Origin: G963665185 sp963665185 | Lineage (GTDB): Bacteria; Desulfobacterota; Desulfovibrionia; Desulfovibrionales; Desulfovibrionaceae | Reading direction: 5' to 3' | NCBI GenBank assembly: GCA_963665185.2 | Contig: CAXXPO010000009.1 | Location: 62,001-126,000 of the forward strand | Length of the DNA: 64,000 bases | Shown: positions 52,170 through 60,284 of the stretch, in pieces | Layout of the letters: every line of letters starts with the position of its first letter | Numbering within the stretch: the stretch's first letter is position 1 | Program-made: the position numbers and the translations under genes | Notes under the pieces: generated by a model | The model's database searches: none | What the model was told of the DNA's origin: nothing | What the model saw: the letters and a program-made list of their open reading frames with translations, nothing else

Positions 52170-53048
52170 ATGCTTGTCTATCTAAAGCTTGTCGCCAGTA
52201 TGGTCATTTGGGGCGGAACCTGGGTTTCCGGGCGGTTTGTCGCCGGTCAGCTCGATCCTTTTTGTGCGGCGTTCATGCGTTTTTTCGTGGCATCCGTTTT
52301 TATGGTTTTCATGACTATGCGGATGGAAGGGAAACCCCTGCGTCTTGAGCGGCATCAGGTGTTGTTGGCTTTCTTGTTGGGACTTACCGGCGTATTCGCC
52401 TACAATGCCTTCTTTTTTCGTGGACTCCAGATGGTGGAGGCGGGCAGAGCGGCCCTCATGATTGCGGCGTCACCTTCCGTCATTGCTTTGTTTTCCCGGA
52501 TTTTCTTCAAGGAACGGTTGGGACGGCTGGCTGTCCTAGGTATTCCTCTCTCCCTGCTGGGCGTTTGGATCATTTTGTCCAAGGGGGATATGCTGTCGAT
52601 ATTCCACCAGGGTATGGGCATGGGCGATCTCTTGATCATCGGCTGTGTATTTTCCTGGGCTGCCTACACGTTGATAGGCAAACGAGCCATGGGCGTGATG
52701 AGTCCGAGTTTTTGCGTTGCATGGTCATGTATCTTTGGCGATGCCATGTTGTTCGGCCCGGCTCTTTGGCAGGGACTGCCGCAGCAGGTGCTGACCATGA
52801 GCTGGGTGATATGGGCCAATCTGTTTTTTCTTGGAATTCTGGCAACAGGGCTGGCCTTTTTTTGGTATTATCAGGGGGTGGCCGCCATTGGTGCGGGCAA
52901 GGCTGCGGTGTTCATCAACCTGGTGCCTGTCAGCGGAGTTCTTTTGGGGGTGCTCATATTGAATGAATCCGTCAGCTTGTCCCTGATATTCGGCGGTATC
53001 CTCGTTATGTGCGGGGTCTGGTTGACCAACCGGAAACAGACTTCTTGA
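52170..53048 (+). CDS. EamA/DMT-family transporter
   Basis: 292 residues with about ten membrane helices arranged as two EamA repeats (first: VIWGGTWVSGRFVAGQLDPF near 14-33; second: ILATGLAFFWYYQGVAAIGAG near 223-243). Drug/metabolite exporter superfamily; substrate not predictable. ATG at 52170 has GGGAG six bases upstream, better than the TTG two codons before. Convergent with the lipase gene. Confidence 0.92.
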   Translation: MLVYLKLVASMVIWGGTWVSGRFVAGQLDPFCAAFMRFFVASVFMVFMTMRMEGKPLRLERHQVLLAFLLGLTGVFAYNAFFFRGLQMVEAGRAALMIAASPSVIALFSRIFFKERLGRLAVLGIPLSLLGVWIILSKGDMLSIFHQGMGMGDLLIIGCVFSWAAYTLIGKRAMGVMSPSFCVAWSCIFGDAMLFGPALWQGLPQQVLTMSWVIWANLFFLGILATGLAFFWYYQGVAAIGAGKAAVFINLVPVSGVLLGVLILNESVSLSLIFGGILVMCGVWLTNRKQTS

Positions 53049-53097
53049 ACTGACCGTATTTTTTGATGGAGCCTTGCAGTACTTACTCTATGGGGTG

Positions 53098-53153
53098 TTT
53101 CACCGACAAGGCCGTCGTCTGTCTTTTGTAGACGGCGGACTTGTCGGTGATGA
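53098..53153 (+). terminator. hairpin between convergent EamA and lipase genes
   Basis: 10-bp perfect outer stem CACCGACAAG / CTTGTCGGTG (53101-53110 with 53140-53149) with further pairing inside; flanked by TTT/AAA that lengthen the stem, then a T-rich stretch at 53157-53164. Confidence 0.65.
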
Positions 53154-53162
53154 AAGTTCTTT

Positions 53163-54077
53163 TTATCGTCCGCACGGTTCTTCCCGTACATTTTCACCCT
53201 TCGCCCGGAGCAGATTCAAAGGCTCTGGATTTGTCTGTTGTTCCCGCAGGGAAGATTTGATGAAGGCCACAGCCATGTTCGCCGTGTCCCTGTCGTAAAG
53301 CAGACGGATGTGGTTGATGGGTTTTGTTATTTGTTCCTCCCATTCGGATCCTCTTGGGGGCTTGAGCCCTTTGGGGGGAAGCACCATATTGTCGAAAGGG
53401 GAGTATATGGCCAGAGAGGGGACTTTGCAGTTGCAAGCCTCCTTGTTGAGCTTGCGCATGAAAGGAGATTTGTAGCGCAAATTCAATGCGGTGCGGCCTA
53501 TTCCGAAAGCGGCCAGCTTACTGCCCCGGTGCGGCGTGCCCAGAGTGACCACGACGGCGACTTTTTCCCGGAATACGCATTCGCTCATACAGGAACGGAT
53601 GAACAACCCGCCCAGGCTATGTCCCACAAGAATCAGCGGACGGCCAGGATATCGGGCCGCGATCTGTTCAATTTCCCTTTTGATGACAGGTACGGTTTCA
53701 TTGTAGGTGCGCAGCAGACATCCGTAGCTCAGGCAGTGGGTGTTGGACAGGCCTGCCAGTTTGAACCAATGGCGAAATAATACCCACGCCGAGGCGTTGT
53801 GGTACAGTCCGTGGACAAAAATCACCACCGGTCCATGCCTGTCGTCCTCAGGTTCGAATAGACCGGGAACGTGATGTAGAAAATAGGTCAGGTATACGAA
53901 AAGTTGGGTCATGGTCGCGTACAGGATGCTTTTGATGAAGAAAAGCCCCAGATGCCCCCGCGCCATGTGACGCAACCGGGCGTGATGTTGGCGGTCGGCT
54001 ATTTCATACCACAGCAGACCATAGCTCACTGTCGCCACAAACAGGGCTGCCCCTAGGAATATATACACAAGGACCAT
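53163..54077 (-). CDS. lipase-like alpha/beta hydrolase with N-terminal membrane anchor
   Basis: 304 residues from the ATG with AAGGG upstream (a longer frame adds 39 unsupported codons). Two hydrophobic stretches (about 3-22 and 44-66) precede the catalytic domain. VIFVHGLYHN oxyanion motif near 85-94, nucleophile Ser154 in LVGHSLGG, and VVTLGTPHRGSKLA typical of triacylglycerol lipases and Group I bacterial lipases. Substrate and location (likely membrane-bound, facing periplasm) are inferred. Monocistronic, convergent with the EamA gene. Confidence 0.86.
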   Translation of the reverse strand: MVLVYIFLGAALFVATVSYGLLWYEIADRQHHARLRHMARGHLGLFFIKSILYATMTQLFVYLTYFLHHVPGLFEPEDDRHGPVVIFVHGLYHNASAWVLFRHWFKLAGLSNTHCLSYGCLLRTYNETVPVIKREIEQIAARYPGRPLILVGHSLGGLFIRSCMSECVFREKVAVVVTLGTPHRGSKLAAFGIGRTALNLRYKSPFMRKLNKEACNCKVPSLAIYSPFDNMVLPPKGLKPPRGSEWEEQITKPINHIRLLYDRDTANMAVAFIKSSLREQQTNPEPLNLLRAKGENVREEPCGR

Positions 54078-54242
54078 GTCATTTCCCTTCGGTTGATTAC
54101 GTTCGCCTATCCCTGCACATAGTGTGTTTTCATGGCACGGGCAATGCGTTATACGTGCATCATGGGTGTTTGTGTGGGGTATAACCAGGCGCAACAGCAG
54201 GTGCGACGTTTCGTAAAAAGATCAGGACGTGAAGTTATGATA

Positions 54243-54300
54243 TAGGGCAAACGCCCCGAGGCGAATGGCCGACAGAAGGCTGGGAGAGTTTGCAACCCAT
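54243..54300 (+). other. possible structured RNA leader upstream of DUF1786 operon
   Basis: Within the 295-base region between the lipase and DUF1786 genes. Folds on paper as a three-way junction: outer CAAAC/GTTTG with a GGG/CCC extension, hairpin CGCC-CCGA-GGCG, then TGGCC-GACAGAA-GGCTG. Joining bases GAA and GGGAGAG are short and unpaired. Not matched to any riboswitch I know. About 70 bases before the ATG. Confidence 0.35.
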
Positions 54301-54372
54301 CCGAACGAATTTGCGTTTATATGTTTTGGCGCCTAAGAAATTCAGATAATTCCATTCATGTAGAGGGATAGC

Positions 54373-55428
54373 ATGCACAAAACAATATTTTGTTTGGATA
54401 TAGGCAGCGGTACGCAGGATTGTTTATTGTACACTCCTGGTGAGCGTCTTGAAAATTGTCCCAAATTCGTTCTTCCCTCTCCGGCGAAAAATATTTCTAC
54501 CCGTATTGCTGAATTGGCTTCCATGCGACCCACCGGGATATATCTGCACGGCTACAACATGGGAGGGGGAATCGGTGGCTCGGTTCGTACCTGCCTTAAA
54601 CAGGGCATTTCCCTGGCCGCTCATCCGGATGCTGCCAAGACCATGGCTGATGATCCGAGCAGAGTCGTCGAACTGGGAATATTCATTGCGGACCATTGTC
54701 CTACAGGCTTTGTGCCTGTGCTGCTTTCGGACTTCGAGCCTGGATTCTGGCGAACTTTTCTTGCCGCAGCCGGGCTTGCTTATCCTACGCTGGTTGCCTG
54801 CTGTGCTCAGGATCATGGGCATCATCCCGGTGTCAGCAATCGTATTGGGCGTTTCGGTTTGTGGAAGCGTTTTTTGCAGGAAGGACAGGGGCGTTTGGAT
54901 TATCTTGTGTATGAACAGCCACCAGTGGAACTGACCCGTCTGGCCGCTTTGCGTCAATGTATGGGGGGCGGTGTGGTTTGTGATTCCGGTTCGGCCGCCG
55001 TGCTAGGCGTTTTGTTCATGTCTGAGATTCGTAAACAGTCCCGCTACGAAGGTATCACCGTAGTCAATGTGGGCAACAGCCATACTGTGGCCTTTCTTGT
55101 CTACGACGAGCGAATCTGGGGAGTTTACGAACACCATACTGGTTTTTTGGACGGTGACACTCTGGCTGATGACTTGGAACGCTTTCGGGCCAGTGCACTG
55201 AATTTCGAAGATGTATTCGAAGCCAAGGGACATGGCTGCATGAACCTGGAGTGCCCGGGAAAAGCTGCAGGGTTTTCGTCCACATACGTAATCGGACCGC
55301 GCCGGGATATGCTGGCGGGCCATGACGTTTTCTTTCCCGCACCGGGAGGCGACATGATGCTGACGGGGAGTTTTGGCTTGCTCAAGGCCCTGGAACTAAA
55401 AGGACTGCTGGACCATGGTACAGACTGA
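54373..55428 (+). CDS. DUF1786 protein (actin-like ATPase fold, role unknown)
   Basis: 351 residues. DIGSGTQD (9-16) resembles the phosphate-1 loop of sugar-kinase/actin-fold ATPases and VVNVGNSHTVAFLVYDERIW near 235-254 a phosphate-2 loop. Family DUF1786 is often loosely labelled pyruvate formate-lyase activating, but no radical-SAM CxxxCxxC motif is present, so I do not use that name. First gene of a four-gene overlapping operon (14-base overlap with the kinase), preceded by a long leader. Cytoplasmic. The context suggests a nucleotide-binding partner of the APH kinase or transporter. Confidence 0.85.
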   Translation: MHKTIFCLDIGSGTQDCLLYTPGERLENCPKFVLPSPAKNISTRIAELASMRPTGIYLHGYNMGGGIGGSVRTCLKQGISLAAHPDAAKTMADDPSRVVELGIFIADHCPTGFVPVLLSDFEPGFWRTFLAAAGLAYPTLVACCAQDHGHHPGVSNRIGRFGLWKRFLQEGQGRLDYLVYEQPPVELTRLAALRQCMGGGVVCDSGSAAVLGVLFMSEIRKQSRYEGITVVNVGNSHTVAFLVYDERIWGVYEHHTGFLDGDTLADDLERFRASALNFEDVFEAKGHGCMNLECPGKAAGFSSTYVIGPRRDMLAGHDVFFPAPGGDMMLTGSFGLLKALELKGLLDHGTD

Positions 55429-56404
55429 TGCACAGATTCGAGTCGGCGACAAATCTTTTCGGGTTGCCGACTACCTGCTGGACATGGGATGGATCGAGTA
55501 CCCCTTTTCCAGTGAAGACGTGTGTTTTTTGGCTGCCGGAGAATACAACGAGAATTACATTGTGAACGTGGGGCCGGGGTATGTTCTGCGCATCAACCAC
55601 GGTAGCCAACTCGGCCTGGAAGATCAGATCGGATACGAATTCAATGTGTTGCAGTCGGTTGTTTCTTCGGGGGTGACACCAAGGCCGTATCGTGTGGATT
55701 CGCAAACCAAAGTCATGGGGCGGGGCACGTTGCTCATGCAGTATCTGCCGGGCGGTGCGTTTCAATACGGACGCGACACGATTAAGGCAGCCGATGTATT
55801 CGCACGCCTCCATTCCCTGCCGGTGTCTTCGGATTTGCTGGTTCAGGCCGCTCCTGTGCATGCCATTGCCGCTGAGAGCCTGGAACTTTTGCAGCGATAT
55901 CGAACCCCTGCTTTGCACTCCGAGCAGAAGCGTTTATTGAAATACCACGACCATATTTTGAACTTGGCTGAAACGAGCGGTGATCTGTTCGTCAACGACC
56001 CTTTGGTCATTGTAAATACCGAGGTGAATTCCGGCAATTTTATCGTGGATGGGGATGCTGTTTGGTTGGTGGACTGGGAAAAGGCCGTGGTTTCCAGCCG
56101 GTATCAGGATCTCGGACACTTTCTTGTGGAGACAACGACACGGTGGAAAACGGATTATGTCTTTACCGCTCAGGAAAAGCGTGAGTTCGTGGCTGCATAT
56201 TTGCGTGCCGGCGGTTGGGATATTGACTTAGACGAGGCCCTGTATAAGACCTCGCTGCTGGAAAAGACCATTCTGCTTCGGGCTCTCTCGTGGTGTTACA
56301 TGGCTTATCACGAATACACCCGGCCGGGACGAGCTCTGACAAATTCCGATACCTTTGGTCAAATACAAAACTACCTGGATGAGATGGAATGCATTTTAGC
56401 GTAA
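55415..56404 (+). CDS. aminoglycoside phosphotransferase (APH)-fold kinase, non-canonical catalytic loop
   Basis: 329 residues with the APH/choline-kinase fold. The usual HxDxxxxN catalytic loop appears as N201-T-E203-V-N-S-G-N208: His becomes Asn and the catalytic Asp becomes Glu, while the metal-binding Asn208 and Asp220 (WLVDWEKA) are kept. Small-molecule kinases of this fold include thiamine, choline, methylthioribose and homoserine kinases, so the substrate is open. Operon partners are DUF1786 upstream and an ABC ATPase downstream (16-base overlap). Confidence 0.83.
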   Translation: MVQTDAQIRVGDKSFRVADYLLDMGWIEYPFSSEDVCFLAAGEYNENYIVNVGPGYVLRINHGSQLGLEDQIGYEFNVLQSVVSSGVTPRPYRVDSQTKVMGRGTLLMQYLPGGAFQYGRDTIKAADVFARLHSLPVSSDLLVQAAPVHAIAAESLELLQRYRTPALHSEQKRLLKYHDHILNLAETSGDLFVNDPLVIVNTEVNSGNFIVDGDAVWLVDWEKAVVSSRYQDLGHFLVETTTRWKTDYVFTAQEKREFVAAYLRAGGWDIDLDEALYKTSLLEKTILLRALSWCYMAYHEYTRPGRALTNSDTFGQIQNYLDEMECILA

Positions 56405-57366
56405 ACGGCCTGCACAGAAGGTATCAGGGGAAATCTGTTCTTCATGACGTTAATTTTCAGGTGGGACAGGGGGAGCTTGTGTCCATTGTGGGACCGTCGG
56501 GCGTTGGCAAAACCACCCTGCTGCGTATTCTTGCCGGGCTGGATGCGCCTTCGGCCGGTAGGATCGACTATGCAGAGCCGCTTACCAGAGACCATCCGGT
56601 TATTCTTGTTTTTCAGGACTATCAGCTTTTTCCAAATCTTGATGTGGCGGAAAACGTGGAATTCGGTTTGCGCGCGCGCGGGGTTTCCCGAGTCGAGCGC
56701 CAGCGCAAAGTGCGCGAAATTTTGGGGGAGTTCGGCATGCTGGACCATGCCGCGCATTATCCCAACCAGCTTTCTTCCGGGCAGAAGCAGCGGGTGGCCC
56801 TGGCCCGGGCCATGGTTGTCCGGCCTTCATTATTGCTTTTGGACGAACCGTTTGCCAATTTGGATCCCAGCCTGAAAATGCAGACCGCGGATTTCATCCG
56901 TCAGACCCAAAAAAGGTTCAGTGTGACCACTGTCAGCGTGACGCACGACCTGGAAGAGGCCTACTTCATGTCGGACCACATAGGTCTTATGCTGAACGGG
57001 CGTATTGTTCAATTTTGCGAAGCTCGGGACTTGTATCATCATCCAGTGTCTTTGGATGCGGCCCGTTTTCTGGGACCGGTAAACGTCTTTCAGTCCGCCC
57101 TTCTTGAAAAAATGGAAAACGCCTCTACTGTTTCACCATATGGTGGAACAATTTATGCGAGACCGGAAGGGCTGGAAGTGCTTCCGGATCGAAGCGGTTC
57201 CGGTGTTGTCATCCATGCCGGATTTGCCGGCCATTTTCACAGATACAGGGTGCGGCTCAACAGCACGGAAATAGTTGTTTACAGTGTTCAGGGCGGTCTA
57301 CGCGAAGGGGACAAGGTCAGAATACGTATAAATGAACTCATGACATTCACTGGAGATGGCATATGA
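56389..57366 (+). CDS. ABC transporter ATP-binding protein (importer type)
   Basis: 325 residues. Walker A GPSGVGKTT near 35-43, Q-loop LVFQDYQLFPNLDVAENV, signature LSSGQKQR (Ser replacing Gly in LSGGQ position 3), Walker B LLLLDEPFANLDP, H-loop VTHDLEEAYFM. The C-terminal ~90 residues form a TOBE-like domain (GTIYARPEGLEVL). Overlaps both neighbours, ending four bases into the binding-protein gene (ATGA). No permease gene is present, which is odd for an importer. Confidence 0.92.
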   Translation: MHFSVNGLHRRYQGKSVLHDVNFQVGQGELVSIVGPSGVGKTTLLRILAGLDAPSAGRIDYAEPLTRDHPVILVFQDYQLFPNLDVAENVEFGLRARGVSRVERQRKVREILGEFGMLDHAAHYPNQLSSGQKQRVALARAMVVRPSLLLLDEPFANLDPSLKMQTADFIRQTQKRFSVTTVSVTHDLEEAYFMSDHIGLMLNGRIVQFCEARDLYHHPVSLDAARFLGPVNVFQSALLEKMENASTVSPYGGTIYARPEGLEVLPDRSGSGVVIHAGFAGHFHRYRVRLNSTEIVVYSVQGGLREGDKVRIRINELMTFTGDGI

Positions 57367-58589
57367 AACGATTTTTCTTATGGTTTTTGGTTGTGGGACT
57401 GCTTGTTTTGGGGGTGGCAGCCTGTTCAGACGAAGTCGAAACTTCCAAGTCGGATTGGATTGCCGCGGATTGGAACGCTATCGAAAATGCGGCCAAAGGC
57501 AGCACGGTTCGCTGGTACATGTGGGGCGGGGACCACAAGATCAACAATTGGGTGGATACCTATGTGGCCGGACAGCTCAAGGAAAAGTATGGCATCACCC
57601 TGGTGCGTGTCCCCATGGACGCCAATGTGTTTGTGAACAAGCTGCTTACGGAAAAAAGTGCGGGTAAGGAAAACGGCAGCATTGATCTTTTGTGGATCAA
57701 TGGAGAGAATTTCAAAAATGCCAAGGAAGGCGCGTTGCTTTTTGGTCCGTACGCCGACAAGCTTCCCAACTTCACAAGATATGTGGAGCGGAAACTTGTC
57801 ACGCACGATTTCGGCTACCCTGTGAATGGATATGAAACCCCATACGGATGGGCGCAGTTTGTCTTTGATTACGACAGTGCCCGGACTCCCGAACCACCGC
57901 GATCCTTTGCCGCGCTCAGCGACTGGGTACGAGCGCATCCCGGGCGTTTCACCTATCCCCAACCTCCCGACTTCACCGGGTCTGCATTTATCCGGCAGGC
58001 TTTCTACGCCGTAACGGGTGGGGCCGAACAATACTTGAATGGATTTGATCAGACGCTTTTTGACAAGCAGGCCCCCAAACTGTGGGCTTATCTCAATGAA
58101 CTCAAACCCTTTTTGTGGCAGGCGGGCAATGCATATCCCAAGGATGTCAGCGCGTTGGATATGCTTTTTCAACGCGGGGAGGTGGATGTAACCATGTCCT
58201 ACCATCCGCTGCATGCGCAAAGTAAAATTCTGGACGGCTCGTTTCCGGTTTCGGTCCGTTCCTATTTGATGGCAGAAGGTTCCATTTTCAATCTTCACTT
58301 CACGGCCATCCCATTCAATGCCGCCAACAAGCCCGGTGCCATGGTGGTGGCCAATTTTCTGATGTCCCCCGAAGCGCAACTTTCCAAGCAAAATCCGGAA
58401 AATTGGGGTGATTTTCCTGCAATTTCCCTGGAGAAGATAAGCCAGCTCCAACGTGATGCCTTTAACGCCCTGGACCTCGGGACGCCAACCCTCAAGACGG
58501 AAGAACTTGGCGCGGCAGCCGTTCCGGAAATTCCAGCGGCCTATTTGGAAGCCCTAGAAAAAGGGTGGGACAAGAATATTTTACATTAA
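57363..58589 (+). CDS. ABC transporter substrate-binding lipoprotein (YnjB-like)
   Basis: 408 residues. Lipoprotein signal: hydrophobic stretch 3-19 and lipobox GVAAC, Cys21. Segments GSTVRWYMWGGDHKINNWVD, DLLWINGENFKNAKEGALLF and YGWAQFVFDYDSARTPEPP are typical of YnjB-type periplasmic binding proteins, a group paired with a large YnjC permease and YnjD ATPase in E. coli, whose substrate is not firmly established. The YnjC-type permease is absent here. Four-base overlap with the ATPase shows coupled translation. Confidence 0.86.
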   Translation: MKRFFLWFLVVGLLVLGVAACSDEVETSKSDWIAADWNAIENAAKGSTVRWYMWGGDHKINNWVDTYVAGQLKEKYGITLVRVPMDANVFVNKLLTEKSAGKENGSIDLLWINGENFKNAKEGALLFGPYADKLPNFTRYVERKLVTHDFGYPVNGYETPYGWAQFVFDYDSARTPEPPRSFAALSDWVRAHPGRFTYPQPPDFTGSAFIRQAFYAVTGGAEQYLNGFDQTLFDKQAPKLWAYLNELKPFLWQAGNAYPKDVSALDMLFQRGEVDVTMSYHPLHAQSKILDGSFPVSVRSYLMAEGSIFNLHFTAIPFNAANKPGAMVVANFLMSPEAQLSKQNPENWGDFPAISLEKISQLQRDAFNALDLGTPTLKTEELGAAAVPEIPAAYLEALEKGWDKNILH

Positions 58590-58617
58590 AAGGGTACGTT
58601 GAAGCTACAAGAAAAAA

Positions 58618-58641
58618 GGAAGCCGGACATGTCCGGCTTCC
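58618..58641 (-). terminator. terminator downstream of the cstA-like gene (also between operons)
   Basis: 24-base perfect palindrome GGAAGCCGGACA/TGTCCGGCTTCC. On the minus strand it is followed by TTTTTT, so it is the terminator of the CstA gene; on plus it follows the YnjB-like gene by 29 bases without a T run. Confidence 0.82.
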
Positions 58642-58680
58642 GCAAGGCTGGGAGGCTGCTGCCTCTGTGAGGGCTTTTGT

Positions 58681-60102
58681 TTATGGTGCTTCAGTAGCAG
58701 GCTTTTGGCCAAGCACATATTTAAAGATAAATACCCCCAGGGCAAGAACAGCCATGGCAGCACCGATACCGACAGCCAGACTGTGGTCCAGATTAAAGCC
58801 GATTTTGGCGTGCATGATGAACGTACAACAGACTGCTGTCATAAAGGTTGCCGGAATGGTGGCTATCCAGTGCAGTTTGGCCCGTTGCGCCAGGTAGGCA
58901 GCACCGGCCCACAGAACCATGGTAGCCAAGCTTTGGTTGGCAAATCCGAAGTAGCGCCAGATGGTGGAGAAGTTTTGGGTGGAGATAATGAATCCGAGAA
59001 TAAACAAGGGCACGGCAATGAACAGGCGCTTGGAAATTGCGCTTTGCTTGACCTTGAACACCTCGGCCACGATCAGCCGTGTAGAGCGGAATGCTGTGTC
59101 ACCGCTGGTGATGGGCAGCACGATGACGGCCAGAATGGCCATGGTTCCACCAATAGGACCAAGCAGGCTGCGGGAAACCTCGGCGACCACGGCTGCGGGT
59201 GAACCGGCGGATATGACAGCCTGCAAGGCTTCCGGGGACTCGTAGAAGGAAAGGCCAAGGGTTGCCCATATAAGGCCTATGATGCCTTCAATGATCATGG
59301 CACCGTAGAAGACCGAACGGCCTTCGCGTTCATTCTTCATGCAGCGGGCCATGAGCGGGGACTGGGTGGAATGAAAACCGGAAATCGCACCACAGGACAG
59401 GGTGATAAACAGCAGTGGCCAGATGGGTTTGCCGGTGGGATTGGTGTTTACTGTAAAGTCCAGGTTGGGCAGAATCGAATGGCCTGATATCATCAGTGCC
59501 ACGACCAGGGAAACGGTCATGACCAGGAGAAGTGCGCCCAGCAAGGGGTAGATGCGGCCGATGACCTTGTCGATGGGCAGGATGGTCGCCAGAAAGTAGT
59601 ACCCGAAGATGCAGGCTACCAGGATGGAAGTATCTACGCCGGTCAGCCCGTTGAGCAGCTTGGCCGGGCTGAGCACGAAAACCACGCCCACCAGCATGAG
59701 CAGCACAAATGAGAAGACGCGCAGTACCTGCCGTGCGGACATTCCCAAATACTCGCCAACCACTTCTGGAATGCTGGCTCCGTTGTTGCGTACGGAGAGC
59801 ATTCCAGAAATGTAGTCATGCACTGCTCCGGCGAAAATGCAACCGATGACGACCCAGAGCAGAGCAATGGGGCCGTACAAGGCACCGAGAATGGGTCCGA
59901 AAATGGGACCAATTCCGGCAATATCCAGCACCTGGATAAAGATGAGTTTCCAGCGCGGCATGGGCATGTAGTCGATGCCGTCCTGCAGGGCGATGGCGGG
60001 AGTTGTGCGATTTTCGTCAGGTTCGAAAATTTTGTCCACAAATGTTCCGTAGACAAAATAGCCTGCAATGAGCAGACCGACGCAGGCAAAAAAGAATAAC
60101 AT
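58681..60102 (-). CDS. CstA/BtsT-family transporter (short form)
   Basis: 473 residues with about 12-13 membrane helices. The CstA domain opening (FACVGLLIAGYFVYGTFVDK) and GIGPIFGPILGALYGPIALLWVV are characteristic, as are DYISGMLSVRNNGASIPEVV and SFYESPEAL. CstA/BtsT proteins are pyruvate or peptide transporters; this is the short type, lacking the C-terminal extension of the 700-residue E. coli paralogs. GGAGG Shine-Dalgarno before the ATG. It is transcribed downstream of a LytS/LytR pair. Confidence 0.92.
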   Translation of the reverse strand: MLFFFACVGLLIAGYFVYGTFVDKIFEPDENRTTPAIALQDGIDYMPMPRWKLIFIQVLDIAGIGPIFGPILGALYGPIALLWVVIGCIFAGAVHDYISGMLSVRNNGASIPEVVGEYLGMSARQVLRVFSFVLLMLVGVVFVLSPAKLLNGLTGVDTSILVACIFGYYFLATILPIDKVIGRIYPLLGALLLVMTVSLVVALMISGHSILPNLDFTVNTNPTGKPIWPLLFITLSCGAISGFHSTQSPLMARCMKNEREGRSVFYGAMIIEGIIGLIWATLGLSFYESPEALQAVISAGSPAAVVAEVSRSLLGPIGGTMAILAVIVLPITSGDTAFRSTRLIVAEVFKVKQSAISKRLFIAVPLFILGFIISTQNFSTIWRYFGFANQSLATMVLWAGAAYLAQRAKLHWIATIPATFMTAVCCTFIMHAKIGFNLDHSLAVGIGAAMAVLALGVFIFKYVLGQKPATEAP

Positions 60103-60284
60103 GGGACACCTCCAGAAAAGTTATGGCTCCGGAAAAGAACCGGATTGGTGTCTTTATTTATAAAAAAAAGGGAATATTTCCTGCGATTCTGGATGAATTG
60201 ACATATTAACAGGATGAACAGCCCCATTTTTTTGACAAACAATGCTCGAGACTCACCTCAAAAGACTGAGAAAGAACGTTGTTT

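Noticed and set aside
54243..54300. GEMM c-di-GMP or TPP riboswitch
   Set aside because: Only AGGGCAAAC resembles GEMM; conserved downstream GEMM core and TPP CUGAGA/CCUGAUC signatures are missing.
54373..55428. Pyruvate formate-lyase activating enzyme
   Set aside because: Common label for DUF1786 but no radical-SAM cysteine motif is present.
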